From Tissierellia bacterium (GTDB taxonomy: Bacteria > Bacillota > Clostridia > Tissierellales > Sedimentibacteraceae), in assembly GCA_012520455.1 (NCBI GenBank), contig JAAYOE010000186.1:1-60295 (forward strand): DNA of 60,295 nucleotides, given 5' to 3'. The notes beneath the pieces are model-generated. The model ran no database searches and was not told where the DNA came from. It was given only the letters and a program-made list of their open reading frames with translations. How positions within the stretch are numbered: position 1 is the stretch's first letter; every line of letters begins with the position of its first letter. The position numbers were made by a program, and so were the translations under genes. This document shows positions 1 to 10,051 of this stretch, one piece after another.

Positions 1-45
1 GAGAACGAAAAGAACCGTCCCTGAAAATAAAAACGAGGTGGATAT

Positions 46-267
46 ATGGAAAGAAAGATTGAGACTTTTTCTTGTCCCATATGCGGACAGGTCATGGAAA
101 AAGGATATGTTCATTCCAGGAAGCAAATATTGTGGTCTGAAGACGATAAGCCCAGGCTTTTTGACTTCTATGACGAGAATTTGGTAGCAATGCCCATACG
201 AAGGGCTAACAAGGTGCCAGGACTAAGATGCAAGGGCTGTAAAATTGTATTGTTTGAATATGAGTAA
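46..267 (+). CDS. small zinc-ribbon-like protein (DUF6487-like)
   Basis: ORF of 73 aa with two CxxC pairs (CPICG, CKGCK); RBS-like gaggtgg upstream. Confidence 0.75.
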   Translation: MERKIETFSCPICGQVMEKGYVHSRKQILWSEDDKPRLFDFYDENLVAMPIRRANKVPGLRCKGCKIVLFEYE

Positions 268-284
268 TTATATTTATTCCTGTT

Positions 285-345
285 GGCATCCTGAGCATAT
301 GCGAAGGATTCTATGAGATTCTTCACTTGCGTTCAGAATGACACC
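285..345. repeat. dispersed intergenic repeat of the 'ATTCTGAACG...GAAGAATCTCATAGAATCCTTCGC...CTCAGGATG' type (present here as reverse complement)
   Basis: ggcatcctgagcatatgcgaaggattctatgagattcttcacttgcgttcagaatgacaccc lies in non-coding sequence and resembles a repeat type seen in many bacterial genomes. Confidence 0.55.
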
Positions 346-458
346 CTTCGGTTATTTATAACCTGAATTAACTTTAATCATTTTTTATTTACATGCAATG
401 ATTATTATTGTAAAATTACATATAATTTAATGAAAATCTCAGCAAAAACGGAGGAAAT

Positions 459-1538
459 ATGGAAAGAGAGATAGTAAGGTTGGATATGGACAGAGATTTT
501 GCCGCCTTTGAAGAATTGTCGGTAATCTCATTCGGTGAAGCAACCAACTCCAAGAAGGAAATGTATGAATGGCTGTTCGACAAGAACCCTTACAATAAAT
601 CAGGGAATATGATGTATCTCTTGAAGGAAGGGGATAAGGTTATAGGCTGCGACGGGCTTTTGCCAAATGAGCTTTACGTTGACGGCAAGGTCCTGCTGGC
701 TGCTCATTCCGTAAAATCCATGACCCACCCGGATTATAAGAGGCAGGGAATATTCAGAAAAATGACGGAAAACTCCTGTGAGAGGGGCAGGGAAGACGGG
801 GTGGATGTGATTATTGGTTTGGCAAATGATCAATCCTATCCTGCCTATCAGAAATTCGGCTGGCCTACTCTTTTCGAAAAGGAAGTATACGTTAAGCCCA
901 TACTCATTAACAATATTCTCAAAAGAAGAATCAAGATAGGTTTTTTAGCGAACCTTGGGAACGCAATTTTTGCTTCTTTCATGAAGAACAGGCTGAATGG
1001 GGAAATGGATAAAGAAATAAAATTTGAAATACTTGACAAGGTTCCTGAAGAAGTCCAGGATTGCTGGGATAAATATAAATCAAAATACAAGGTTCTTTTG
1101 GTCAGGGATTATAAGTACTTGAATTACAGGTACAACGAAAGGCCGGATGTTGATTATGCAACCCTTCTCGCAAGGCTTAAGGGTGAGATAATCGGCTTTG
1201 CCATACTTCACAATGCAGTTGCTAACGGGTCAAAAATGACATCAGCCGTAGAATTCTTCACGGACCCCTCAAATGAAAGATACATAAGAGCATTGGCAAA
1301 CGGCATAGCAAAATATTGCTATGACAACAAGCTTGAATATGCGGTTGTAGGAACGGGTCTTTTCGGTGAATACAGGAAGGTTCTTCTGAAAAACGGATTT
1401 ATGGTGACCCGAAAGCCTCCCAAGAATAATATGATGATAGCTCATATTCTTTCTGACAGGGTTACATTGGATGAGTTAACAGGCCATGATAAATGGCATA
1501 TAACTCAGGGAGACGGGGAAACCGAGTTAGACTTATAA
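459..1538 (+). CDS. GNAT family N-acetyltransferase (Eis-like)
   Basis: AAHSVKSMTHPDYKRQGIFRKM acetyl-CoA binding motif, 359 aa. Confidence 0.8.
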   Translation: MEREIVRLDMDRDFAAFEELSVISFGEATNSKKEMYEWLFDKNPYNKSGNMMYLLKEGDKVIGCDGLLPNELYVDGKVLLAAHSVKSMTHPDYKRQGIFRKMTENSCERGREDGVDVIIGLANDQSYPAYQKFGWPTLFEKEVYVKPILINNILKRRIKIGFLANLGNAIFASFMKNRLNGEMDKEIKFEILDKVPEEVQDCWDKYKSKYKVLLVRDYKYLNYRYNERPDVDYATLLARLKGEIIGFAILHNAVANGSKMTSAVEFFTDPSNERYIRALANGIAKYCYDNKLEYAVVGTGLFGEYRKVLLKNGFMVTRKPPKNNMMIAHILSDRVTLDELTGHDKWHITQGDGETELDL

Positions 1539-1539
1539 G

Positions 1540-1568
1540 TTGACACATTGAAAATGCTGTGATATCAT
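1540..1568 (+). promoter_or_regulatory. sigma-A-type promoter upstream of argS
   Basis: TTGACA - 17 nt - TATCAT with TGA extended -10. Confidence 0.6.
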
Positions 1569-1655
1569 TACTAAAAAATAAGCTGCAGCCTGCCGGACTC
1601 ATGTTTAGGGGTGGGTTTTAGTTTTAATAATTCGTGATTATCTTGGAGGAGAGAG

Positions 1656-3365
1656 ATGGATTTTAAGGAAAAAGTAGCTGAAATTTTTACATCTATAGAA
1701 CCTGAGCTGTCGATGGATGATGCTCTTCAATTGATAGAGATACCACCCAATACCGATATGGGAGACTATGCGGTACCTTGTTTTAAATTTGCTAAGAAAT
1801 ACAGAAAGTCTCCTGCTGCTTTAGCTAATGAATTTGTTGAAAAAATAGGGAAGCCGGATGAGTTCGAAAAGATAGAAAGCGCCGGACCCTATGTTAACTT
1901 TTTTGTGAACAAGTCTCAGTTTGCCGAAAAAGTATTGAGAACGGCTTTTAAGGAAAAGGAAAATTTCGGCAGGACCGATGTAGGTCAAGGCAAGACCGTA
2001 ATTGTCGAGTTTTCATCTCCTAATATAGCGAAACCCTTTCATATAGGCCATATACGTTCAACCCTGATAGGGAATGCCATACACAAAATTTATACATACT
2101 TAGGATACAATACTGTTGCAATAAACCATTTAGGGGATTATGGAACCCAGTTCGGCATGCTTATATCTGCTTATAAAAAATGGGCGACTCCGGAAGTTGT
2201 TGAAGCAATTGAAAAAGACCCCATAAATGAATTGATGAAGCTCTATGTGCGATACAATAAGGAAATTGAAACCCATCCCGAATACCAGGAAGAGGCCAGG
2301 TATTGGTTTAAGCAGTTGGAAACAGGAGATGAGGAAGCTCATAAATTGTGGGCATGGTTCAGGGAAGTGAGCCTTAAGGAATTCAACCGGGTATATGATA
2401 TGTTCGGCATTAAATTTGATTCCTATGCCGGGGAAAGTTTTTATTCGGATAAAATGCCTGCAATAATAGATGAATTAGAGGACAAATGCCTCCTTAAGGA
2501 ATCTGAGGGAGCAAAAATAGTGGAGCTTTCCGAATACGGCCTGACCGATGCCCTCATTCAAAAGAGTGACGGGTCCACCCTCTATGTAACCAGGGACGTG
2601 GCTGCCGCAAAATACAGGAAGGAAACCTACGATTTCTATAAGAATATATATGTGGTTGGGGCCCAGCAGAAGCTCCACTTCGACCAATGGAGAAAAATAA
2701 TCGATTTAATGGGATACGACTGGGCATACGACTGTGTCCACGTGATGTTTGGAACCGTAAGCTTGGAGGACGGGGCCTTATCCACGAGAAAGGGAAGGGT
2801 TGTATATTTAGAAGATGTTTTAAATAAGGCAATCGAAAAGACCAGAGAAATCATCGATGAAAGAAATCCCAACCTGGAAAACAAGGAGGAAGTTGCAAGG
2901 CAGGTTGGAATAGGGGCGGTAATATTCCAGGAGCTTTTCAACAACCGTATCAAAGACTATGTGTTTTCTTGGGATAAGACCTTGAGTTTTGAAGGGGAAA
3001 CAGGGCCATATGTCCAGTATACATACGCAAGGACCTCCAGCCTTCTTCGAAAAGCTGACATAGAAATAAACGATGATGTGGACTACACTGTTTTTACCGA
3101 CAATGAATCATTCAATGTCATAAAGAAATTGGAAGGCTTTAAGGATGCGGTATTAAATGCCCATGACAAGTACGAACCTTTTATGGTAACCCGATATATT
3201 GTGGGTCTGGCCCAGGAATTCAACAGATTCTATCACGAACGTCCGATTGTAACGGAGGAGGATGAAAGGGTTAAAAAGGCAAGGCTGCTTTTAACCTTAA
3301 CCGTAAACAGGGTTCTCAAGAAAGGAATGGAGCTTCTTGGAATGGAAGCACCGGAAAAGATGTAA
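1656..3365 (+). CDS. argS: arginyl-tRNA synthetase
   Basis: FSSPNIAKPFHIGHIRST HIGH-type motif, LSTRKGRVVYLED, C-terminal anticodon-binding domain. Confidence 0.97.
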   Translation: MDFKEKVAEIFTSIEPELSMDDALQLIEIPPNTDMGDYAVPCFKFAKKYRKSPAALANEFVEKIGKPDEFEKIESAGPYVNFFVNKSQFAEKVLRTAFKEKENFGRTDVGQGKTVIVEFSSPNIAKPFHIGHIRSTLIGNAIHKIYTYLGYNTVAINHLGDYGTQFGMLISAYKKWATPEVVEAIEKDPINELMKLYVRYNKEIETHPEYQEEARYWFKQLETGDEEAHKLWAWFREVSLKEFNRVYDMFGIKFDSYAGESFYSDKMPAIIDELEDKCLLKESEGAKIVELSEYGLTDALIQKSDGSTLYVTRDVAAAKYRKETYDFYKNIYVVGAQQKLHFDQWRKIIDLMGYDWAYDCVHVMFGTVSLEDGALSTRKGRVVYLEDVLNKAIEKTREIIDERNPNLENKEEVARQVGIGAVIFQELFNNRIKDYVFSWDKTLSFEGETGPYVQYTYARTSSLLRKADIEINDDVDYTVFTDNESFNVIKKLEGFKDAVLNAHDKYEPFMVTRYIVGLAQEFNRFYHERPIVTEEDERVKKARLLLTLTVNRVLKKGMELLGMEAPEKM

Positions 3366-3368
3366 TCA

Positions 3369-3391
3369 GGAACGCTCAGCGTTCCCTTTTT
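3369..3391 (+). terminator. intrinsic terminator after argS
   Basis: GGAACGC-TCA-GCGTTCC followed by cTTTTT. Confidence 0.85.
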
Positions 3392-3496
3392 ACTTGACTG
3401 TCAAATTATCTCCTTATTCAACAATAGATTTCAGCTTTCTACATTGAGTATTTCTTACTTCCGGCATATACTTAGAGTTGGACAAGGAGGTATGAA

Positions 3497-4138
3497 ATGA
3501 AGGGCAAAAAATACCTGACTATTTTAACAGTTATTTGTATATTATCTTACTTTATGATGGTAAATTCAGGAGCAGCAGCGGCAGCAGGGGATAAACAGAT
3601 TTATTACAAATTTCCTCAAGAATCAATAGTAAAACCATTTATTTACGATTACAGGGATGCATTTATTCGCGAAAAGGAATTGACTGATTTTATAAATAAG
3701 GTTACGGGATTGGAATATGACCTCTGCAGGTATCTTGTCCAAGAATGCAGGGAGAAATACCTGGACCCCTTTCTTGTATTGGGGCTCATAAAAAGAGAAA
3801 GTGATTTTAATACTAAGGCTGTCGGGTCGGGAGGGGAGCTTGGCCTGGGCCAGCTTATGGAGAACACTGCAAGAATTATTGCAGAAAACTTAGGCTATTC
3901 ATATGAACATGAAATGCTATTGGATCCCCAATTCAACATAAAGCTTACCCTTACACAGCTTTCCTACCTTAAGAATGTCTATGACAATGACCTGCATAAG
4001 GTTTTAACCGCTTACAACAGGGGCCAGAAAGGCCTTGAAGACTATTTAAAGTCACAGGATGTGAGGGGGATCAGCGACTACTCATTGAAGGTTTTGCAGT
4101 ATGCTAAGGGCTTTAAAGAAGAATTTGAGAATCGATAA
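3497..4138 (+). CDS. lytic transglycosylase (SLT domain), exported
   Basis: N-terminal signal/TM segment; LGLIKRESDFNTKAVGSGGELGLGQLM SLT motif. Confidence 0.88.
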   Translation: MKGKKYLTILTVICILSYFMMVNSGAAAAAGDKQIYYKFPQESIVKPFIYDYRDAFIREKELTDFINKVTGLEYDLCRYLVQECREKYLDPFLVLGLIKRESDFNTKAVGSGGELGLGQLMENTARIIAENLGYSYEHEMLLDPQFNIKLTLTQLSYLKNVYDNDLHKVLTAYNRGQKGLEDYLKSQDVRGISDYSLKVLQYAKGFKEEFENR

Positions 4139-4144
4139 TAGCAT

Positions 4145-4173
4145 TTGATAATTTATGGGATTGATTGTATAAT
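4145..4173 (+). promoter_or_regulatory. sigma-A-type promoter upstream of the 4217 gene
   Basis: TTGATA - 17 nt - TATAAT. Confidence 0.6.
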
Positions 4174-4174
4174 G

Positions 4175-4206
4175 GAATCGCAGTAAATACTGCTGATTCT
4201 TTTTTT
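4175..4206 (+). terminator. intrinsic terminator-like hairpin overlapping the promoter/5' UTR
   Basis: GAATCGCAG-TAAATA-CTGCTGATTC followed by a T run. Confidence 0.65.
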
Positions 4207-4216
4207 AGGAGAATAT

Positions 4217-5071
4217 ATGGAAGACAGAATAAACAACCTTTTAAGCTCCTGTTATGATAATAGGGACACAATTGAATTCCAGCTGTTTTTGATAAGCGTA
4301 AAATGCCTTATTCCCTATGAAAACAATATAGGGTGTCTTTTTGACACAGACAGGTACAAAAAGGAAATTGAATTATTTTCTTGTTATATGGCAGGGAATG
4401 ATGAAACAATCAATTATTGGCTGCAGAATAAAAGGCCATGGGATATGGAGGACAGGCTTTTTGAATTTAAAATTATTCCCCTTATTTTAACAAACACCCT
4501 GTGGGAAAATACAATAGTAGAAGTCTTTAAAGCGGTTACCTTTTACACCTTGAATAAGAACACCCTGTTGGATGCCTTGCTCATTTCATCTGCAGTTTAT
4601 GAGTATATGGATAAGGCTGATAGGGAGAGGATTGAGGAAATAACCAGGGAAAGGCTGATAGATTTTTCTATCAAGGAATATTTTACAAAAAATGAATTGG
4701 AAATCGCCAGGGATTACATAATTGCCTTTGAAAAAGAAAGAATAAAACTCCTATCAAGACCAATGTTGTTTGATGATGATATGAAGGGAACTTACAAGGT
4801 TTTAAATTACATATTTGAAAAAACAAAGGAATCCTCCGAAGAGGGCAAATCAGATACAATAGACAGTTTTTCAACATACTTGTATAAACTCAGAAAGGGT
4901 TTAATAAATCCCGAAAAATTAATAATACCGGACGAGATTCCGGATATCAGGGAATGTTTAAAGAATCCGGCTTTCAGCCACCCTCTCTTGGGGAGGTGCC
5001 GGGTGTTGAAGAAAACAGGGAATACGGCTTTAATAAGGAATAAATCAGGGCTTTTGAGGATAAGGATATGA
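4217..5071 (+). CDS. hypothetical protein, 284 aa, first gene of the radical SAM operon
   Basis: intact ORF with RBS AGGAG; stop overlaps the next start; no family recognised. Confidence 0.8.
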   Translation: MEDRINNLLSSCYDNRDTIEFQLFLISVKCLIPYENNIGCLFDTDRYKKEIELFSCYMAGNDETINYWLQNKRPWDMEDRLFEFKIIPLILTNTLWENTIVEVFKAVTFYTLNKNTLLDALLISSAVYEYMDKADRERIEEITRERLIDFSIKEYFTKNELEIARDYIIAFEKERIKLLSRPMLFDDDMKGTYKVLNYIFEKTKESSEEGKSDTIDSFSTYLYKLRKGLINPEKLIIPDEIPDIRECLKNPAFSHPLLGRCRVLKKTGNTALIRNKSGLLRIRI

Positions 5072-6768
5072 AAATACTGTTGATAACCTTGGATTCTAAA
5101 TATATTCACGCAAACTTAGCCGTCCGATATTTAAAAAAATACTGCGGTGATTTTGATATTGTAATAAAAGAATTTACCATCAATCAAAGACCGGAATACA
5201 TATTGGGCGAAATATTGGCTGAAGGTCCGGACCTGATTTGCTTTTCCTGCTACATATGGAACATTGATTATATAAAGGATATTTCATACATAATAAAGGA
5301 ATCAAAGAGTGAGGCCAGGTTACTCTACGGAGGGCCCGAGGTTTCCTTTGAGATAAAAGAATTGATGGAATCCAACCCCTTCATCGATTTTGTAATCTTT
5401 GGGGAAGGGGAGGAAACTTTTAAAGAATTTCTTGAAGAAATCCAAAAACCAAGTCCCCTGCTCCGTAAGATCAAGGGACTGGCTTTCAGGGAAAACAATG
5501 AAGCAATAATTAACGAAAGCAGGGGACTTATTGATAATTTAGATATAATCAATTACCCCTATGAGCCAGAAGAAGAATTTGAAAACAAAATCATCTATTA
5601 CGAATCCTCCAGGGGATGCCCTTTTTCCTGTTCTTTCTGCCTGTCCTCAATCGATAAAAAATTGAGATTTTTTTCCATGGAGAGGGTTAAGAGGGACTTG
5701 AAGATGCTTTTAAATACAAAGGCAAGGCAAATCAAGTTCGTTGACAGGACCTTTAATGCGGATTACAGGCGGTCCATGGAAATAATGGAGTATATTGTTG
5801 AAAACAATAAAAACAATATGACAATACATTTCGAAATTACTGCCGACATAATAAATGACCAGTTCTTAAGTTTTTTAGGAAAAATGCCCGTAAATATGTT
5901 CCAATTTGAAATAGGCGTTCAATCCTTGAATGTGGATACCTTGTGTGAAATCGACAGGCATATGGATAAGGATAAGTTGAGCAGAGCAATCAGGGAAATA
6001 GGGAAAAACAAGAACATCCACCTTCATCTGGACCTTATTGCAGGCCTCCCTTATGAAGATTATGAAAGCTTCAAAAAGTCCTTTGACGGTATATATAAGC
6101 TTAATGCGGAGAAAATCCAGTTAGGCTTTCTAAAAGTCCTGAAGGGAACCAAAATCTTCAGGGATAAAGAAAAGCACGGGATAAAACACACCTTAAAAGC
6201 ACCCTATGAAGTAATCTGTACAAAATACATCAGCTTAGGGGAATTATTAAAATTAAAAAATATTGAAGAATTGGTGGATAAATATTATAATGAAAAATAC
6301 TTCAACAAATCCATAAAATATGCAGCAGGTACCTGGTTTGCCGAGTCACCCTTTGAGTTTTACTCGTCATTCAGTGATTACTGGCAGAAATATGATTTAT
6401 ACAACAAGGCTCACAGCAGGAAAAAGCTTTATAGAATCCTCTATGATTATGTGAAAGATATGAAGGGTATTGACGACGAATTCATACAGGCATTGAAATT
6501 TGACTATATATTTAACAACCAATTTGAAGAATTGCCTGACTATTTAGACAGAGAGTCGGAAGACAGGTTTAAGAGCCTTAAGAAGGGGCTGGCTCATGAT
6601 GTTGATTTTAAGAATAAATACTTTCCTTCAAGTGAAGAAAAGATTGTAAATGATTTCAGGATTTGCCAAATCGGAGGAAATATTATCTTATTTATATACA
6701 GGGACAGGGAAAATATCTTTAACAGGTGTGAAACATATGTTGTTAACGACATAGAGGAGGCTAAATGA
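5068..6768 (+). CDS. B12-binding-domain/radical SAM protein (DUF4080-like)
   Basis: MKILLITLDSKYIHANLAVRYL N-terminal B12-binding-like domain; CPFSCSFCLSS radical SAM CxxxCxxC motif. Confidence 0.9.
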   Translation: MKILLITLDSKYIHANLAVRYLKKYCGDFDIVIKEFTINQRPEYILGEILAEGPDLICFSCYIWNIDYIKDISYIIKESKSEARLLYGGPEVSFEIKELMESNPFIDFVIFGEGEETFKEFLEEIQKPSPLLRKIKGLAFRENNEAIINESRGLIDNLDIINYPYEPEEEFENKIIYYESSRGCPFSCSFCLSSIDKKLRFFSMERVKRDLKMLLNTKARQIKFVDRTFNADYRRSMEIMEYIVENNKNNMTIHFEITADIINDQFLSFLGKMPVNMFQFEIGVQSLNVDTLCEIDRHMDKDKLSRAIREIGKNKNIHLHLDLIAGLPYEDYESFKKSFDGIYKLNAEKIQLGFLKVLKGTKIFRDKEKHGIKHTLKAPYEVICTKYISLGELLKLKNIEELVDKYYNEKYFNKSIKYAAGTWFAESPFEFYSSFSDYWQKYDLYNKAHSRKKLYRILYDYVKDMKGIDDEFIQALKFDYIFNNQFEELPDYLDRESEDRFKSLKKGLAHDVDFKNKYFPSSEEKIVNDFRICQIGGNIILFIYRDRENIFNRCETYVVNDIEEAK

Positions 6769-7892
6769 AAAGAGAAGAATATATTGAAGAGTTTTTTACA
6801 AAAAAAAGAAAAGATATATCCTTTATCAGCTTAAAAAAGGGTGCAGCCGTTAACTTCAAGGATAAAACATATGTTACAAATAAGGAGCTCCCGGTACCCG
6901 TAAGGATTGAAAGGCTTTTGGAGGATATAGGGAAGCAGGGTCAAATAGACGGGATAACCCTTAACAACATAATCGACGGTATCATATATATTATTGGAAC
7001 AGACAGGGATTTTGAATACATAAAGGATTATATGGACATGTTTAGGGACCTTGACTTCAGCTTTGAGCCTTATGTTATTTATTGCATAAATAATGACATT
7101 AAGGCGGAAGACGGCGTGGTTTACGGTAAAGCCCTGATAAACAATGAAGAAAATGAAAAGACCTGCTTCATCTACGCTTCCTGCCTGGAGAAAATGGGGA
7201 TGGACCAGCACGAAAAAGGAAATGATACCGGCCGGTATTTTTTGGAGGAAGCCAATTACTATTTCGAGAAATGCCTTGACTACAATGATAAGTTTTCCTT
7301 AGCCTATTATAAATTAGGTTACTATTACAAGAGGAAACAGCAATTTATCAAGGCGGAACTCACCTGGCAGAAGCATCAGGAATTGGACGAGGATGATTTA
7401 AGAACAGAAGAGATAAGAAATGAATTAATTCAACTGAAACCCTATGTTGATTTTGAAAAGGGATATAATTTAGTCTTAAAAGAAAAGCCTGACGAAGCCT
7501 TGGAGCTTTTGCTCCCCTTAGTCAAGGACTTCAGCGGGTGGTGGAATTTGTTGTTTTTTATCGGGCTGGCTTACAGGTCCAAGGGAGAGTATGAAATTGC
7601 GGAAACATACTTTGAGAATGTATTAAAGATAGACGGGGCCCAAAAGGAAACCTTGAATGAATTAGGCCTTTGCAAAATAATAAGGGGTAAATATGTTGAA
7701 GCGGCTGAACTTTTTTCAAAGCTCCTGAGCCTGGACCCGGGCAAGAGCGAGGTGTTTTGCAACAGGGCTGTAGCCTATATGTACAACAATCAAGCTGACA
7801 AGGCAAAAGAAGATATTCAAACAGCCTTAAAAATCAATCCCCATGACCCTGTGGCCCTCAGCATTAAGGAAGAATTGGAAAATAAGTATTGA
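6765..7892 (+). CDS. tetratricopeptide repeat protein
   Basis: multiple TPR motifs in the C-terminal half; ATGA overlap with the upstream gene. Confidence 0.85.
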   Translation: MKREEYIEEFFTKKRKDISFISLKKGAAVNFKDKTYVTNKELPVPVRIERLLEDIGKQGQIDGITLNNIIDGIIYIIGTDRDFEYIKDYMDMFRDLDFSFEPYVIYCINNDIKAEDGVVYGKALINNEENEKTCFIYASCLEKMGMDQHEKGNDTGRYFLEEANYYFEKCLDYNDKFSLAYYKLGYYYKRKQQFIKAELTWQKHQELDEDDLRTEEIRNELIQLKPYVDFEKGYNLVLKEKPDEALELLLPLVKDFSGWWNLLFFIGLAYRSKGEYEIAETYFENVLKIDGAQKETLNELGLCKIIRGKYVEAAELFSKLLSLDPGKSEVFCNRAVAYMYNNQADKAKEDIQTALKINPHDPVALSIKEELENKY

Positions 7893-7978
7893 TTTAGGGC
7901 AAACAGGTAAAATATGTCATATATATTGATTAATTTTAATAATTATTGCAATTTTTACCGAAAGTCACCCGATATTGC

Positions 7979-8008
7979 TTGCACAATATATGAAGATTAT
8001 GTTATAAT
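7979..8008 (+). promoter_or_regulatory. sigma-A-type promoter upstream of the ylm/sepF cluster
   Basis: TTGCAC - 18 nt - TATAAT. Confidence 0.55.
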
Positions 8009-8110
8009 ATACATAATTAAGCTGAAGAACCATATTCATTTCTGAAGGCTCAGCCGGAAGAAACTCATACATAGGAAAAAGATAGTACTTAGAAATTTGG
8101 AGATAAAAAA

Positions 8111-9337
8111 GTGGCGAGAAAAAATTTTGGGTTAAAAAATTTCTTTCTATCCTTTGTGATAGTTGTTATAGCCATTTATATATTTCAAAATTTCAAGTCG
8201 CCCCCGGACATCATGGTAGTGGAAAACGGAATTTTGGAGGATGTAATAAAGGCTGAGGGTATTGTTGTAAAAGATGAAAACGTATATAAGGCAACCATTG
8301 ATGGCAACGTTTTATACTATTGCGAGGAAGGAGCCAAAATAAAGAAGGGGCAGCTTATAGCCGATATAAATACCGATGCGGATTCAGCTGAAGTAAACAG
8401 ACAAATTGCCGAAATTCAAGCTGCTATAGACAGGTTGGAAAAGAGCAGCCAGGTTTTATCCCAAGAAAACTTCACTGCTTATCAAAACGAATTGCAAATA
8501 AGCTTATTGAGCAATGACTTAGAGAATATGTACAATATAGTGGAGCAAATGACAAGGGGGGACTATTACGGCAGCCAATATGAAGGCTATTCGGCGAGTC
8601 AGCTGCGTGAAATGAAAAACAATCTCGTAAACAGCATTTCCACCCATAAGGTTCCCTACTATTCAGACCGGGCCGGAATTATTTCATACAAAACCGACGG
8701 GTTGGAAGAGATTTATACTTTTGAAAATGTTGGAGACATGACACCCAGCAGTATTGGCAGGCGTGAATATACCATAAAGACTAAAAAGGACCATGTTCAA
8801 GATGGGGAAGACTTCTTCAAGATAATCAAAAACTTTGAATATTATATAGTTGTTAAGTTAAATAACGAAAAAGCAAAGCTGTTTGAAGAAAACAAATACA
8901 TAAAGGTAAGGGTCCTGTCAGATGGAGGCCAGCACTTGGTCTGGGGTTATATAGAAAAAATTAATTACGGTAGCGAGGAATCGGTATTAGTATTGTTTTT
9001 CGATGACTATTTCTACAAGGTATATGATAAGAGATATGTCAATATCGAGCTTATTACGGCAACCTATGAGGGCCTTAAAATAGAAAACCGGGCATTGACC
9101 GACCTTGACGGGATGAAGGGCGTATATGTGCAGGATGCCAGCAATATCATCAAATTTTTCCCGGTTCAGATATTAGGGAGCGATGAAGAGCATTCGGTTG
9201 TTTTTCCCGGTGATTACATAGGGGTAAATGAAAGAAATATTATAAAAGTGGGTGAAAAAAGATATCCTACAATTAAAATATTTGATAAAATAATACTTGA
9301 GCCTGATAAGGTGTATGAAGGCCAGATTGCGGATTAG
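8111..9337 (+). CDS. HlyD-like membrane-anchored protein of the division cluster
   Basis: GTG start, N-terminal TM, biotinyl-lipoyl/HlyD-like segment, adjacent to ylmE/sepF. Confidence 0.75.
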   Translation: MARKNFGLKNFFLSFVIVVIAIYIFQNFKSPPDIMVVENGILEDVIKAEGIVVKDENVYKATIDGNVLYYCEEGAKIKKGQLIADINTDADSAEVNRQIAEIQAAIDRLEKSSQVLSQENFTAYQNELQISLLSNDLENMYNIVEQMTRGDYYGSQYEGYSASQLREMKNNLVNSISTHKVPYYSDRAGIISYKTDGLEEIYTFENVGDMTPSSIGRREYTIKTKKDHVQDGEDFFKIIKNFEYYIVVKLNNEKAKLFEENKYIKVRVLSDGGQHLVWGYIEKINYGSEESVLVLFFDDYFYKVYDKRYVNIELITATYEGLKIENRALTDLDGMKGVYVQDASNIIKFFPVQILGSDEEHSVVFPGDYIGVNERNIIKVGEKRYPTIKIFDKIILEPDKVYEGQIAD

Positions 9338-9346
9338 GAGGTAGAA

Positions 9347-10051
9347 TTGAGCATTAGGGAAAATATTGACGACATTGTGAAAAAAATTGAAGCTGCCTGC
9401 AAAAAAGTCGGAAGAAATCCGAATGATATAACACTCATAGCCGTGTCGAAAACGGTTGAATCTCCTAAAGTCAGAGAAGCAGTTGCAGCAGGTGTTGACA
9501 ATTTAGGAGAAAACAGGGTTCAGGAACTGGTAAAAAAATACGAAGACCTGAAGGATATAGATATTAAGTGGCACATGATAGGCCACTTACAGAAGAACAA
9601 AGTAAAGTACATAATTGACAAAACAGTCCTGATTCATTCTGTTGAGAGCCTGAGTTTAGCCGAAGAGATAGACAAGAGGGCAAAAAAGGCGGGCATTGTT
9701 GCAAATGTCCTCATTGAACTCAATATAGGGGAAGAAGAAAGCAAATTCGGCATAAAGGAAGAAAATGTTTATGATTTTGTGAAAAGTATGGAGGAATTTG
9801 AAAACATAAAAGTATCAGGACTTATGACAGTTGCCCCTTTTTGCGAAAATCCCGAGGATGTGAGGTGGGTTTTCAAAAAGATGAAGGATATATATGACAA
9901 GATATCGGCCATGAATTTGAAAAATGCAGAAATGAAATACTTGTCCATGGGCATGACAAATGATTTTGAAATTGCAATCGAGGAAGGCTCTAACATGATT
10001 CGTATCGGAACAGCTATATTCGGAGCCAGAAAATATAAGGAGGAAGAGTAA
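9347..10051 (+). CDS. YggS/YlmE family PLP homeostasis protein
   Basis: ITLIAVSKTVE...NLGENRVQEL...WHMIGHLQKNK...SMGMTNDFEIAIEEGSNMIRIGTAIFG; TTG start. Confidence 0.95.
   Translation: MSIRENIDDIVKKIEAACKKVGRNPNDITLIAVSKTVESPKVREAVAAGVDNLGENRVQELVKKYEDLKDIDIKWHMIGHLQKNKVKYIIDKTVLIHSVESLSLAEEIDKRAKKAGIVANVLIELNIGEEESKFGIKEENVYDFVKSMEEFENIKVSGLMTVAPFCENPEDVRWVFKKMKDIYDKISAMNLKNAEMKYLSMGMTNDFEIAIEEGSNMIRIGTAIFGARKYKEEE

Noticed and set aside
1546-1655. Possible T-box leader upstream of argS
   Set aside because: Only about 90 nt between promoter and start, no T-box sequence (UGGN'CC) or terminator pair seen.
2130-2953. Several overlapping - strand ORFs (60-105 aa) inside argS
   Set aside because: Antisense to a well-conserved gene, overlapping each other, no RBS or recognisable domain; typical shadow ORFs. 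The same applies to most other short - strand ORFs in the track.
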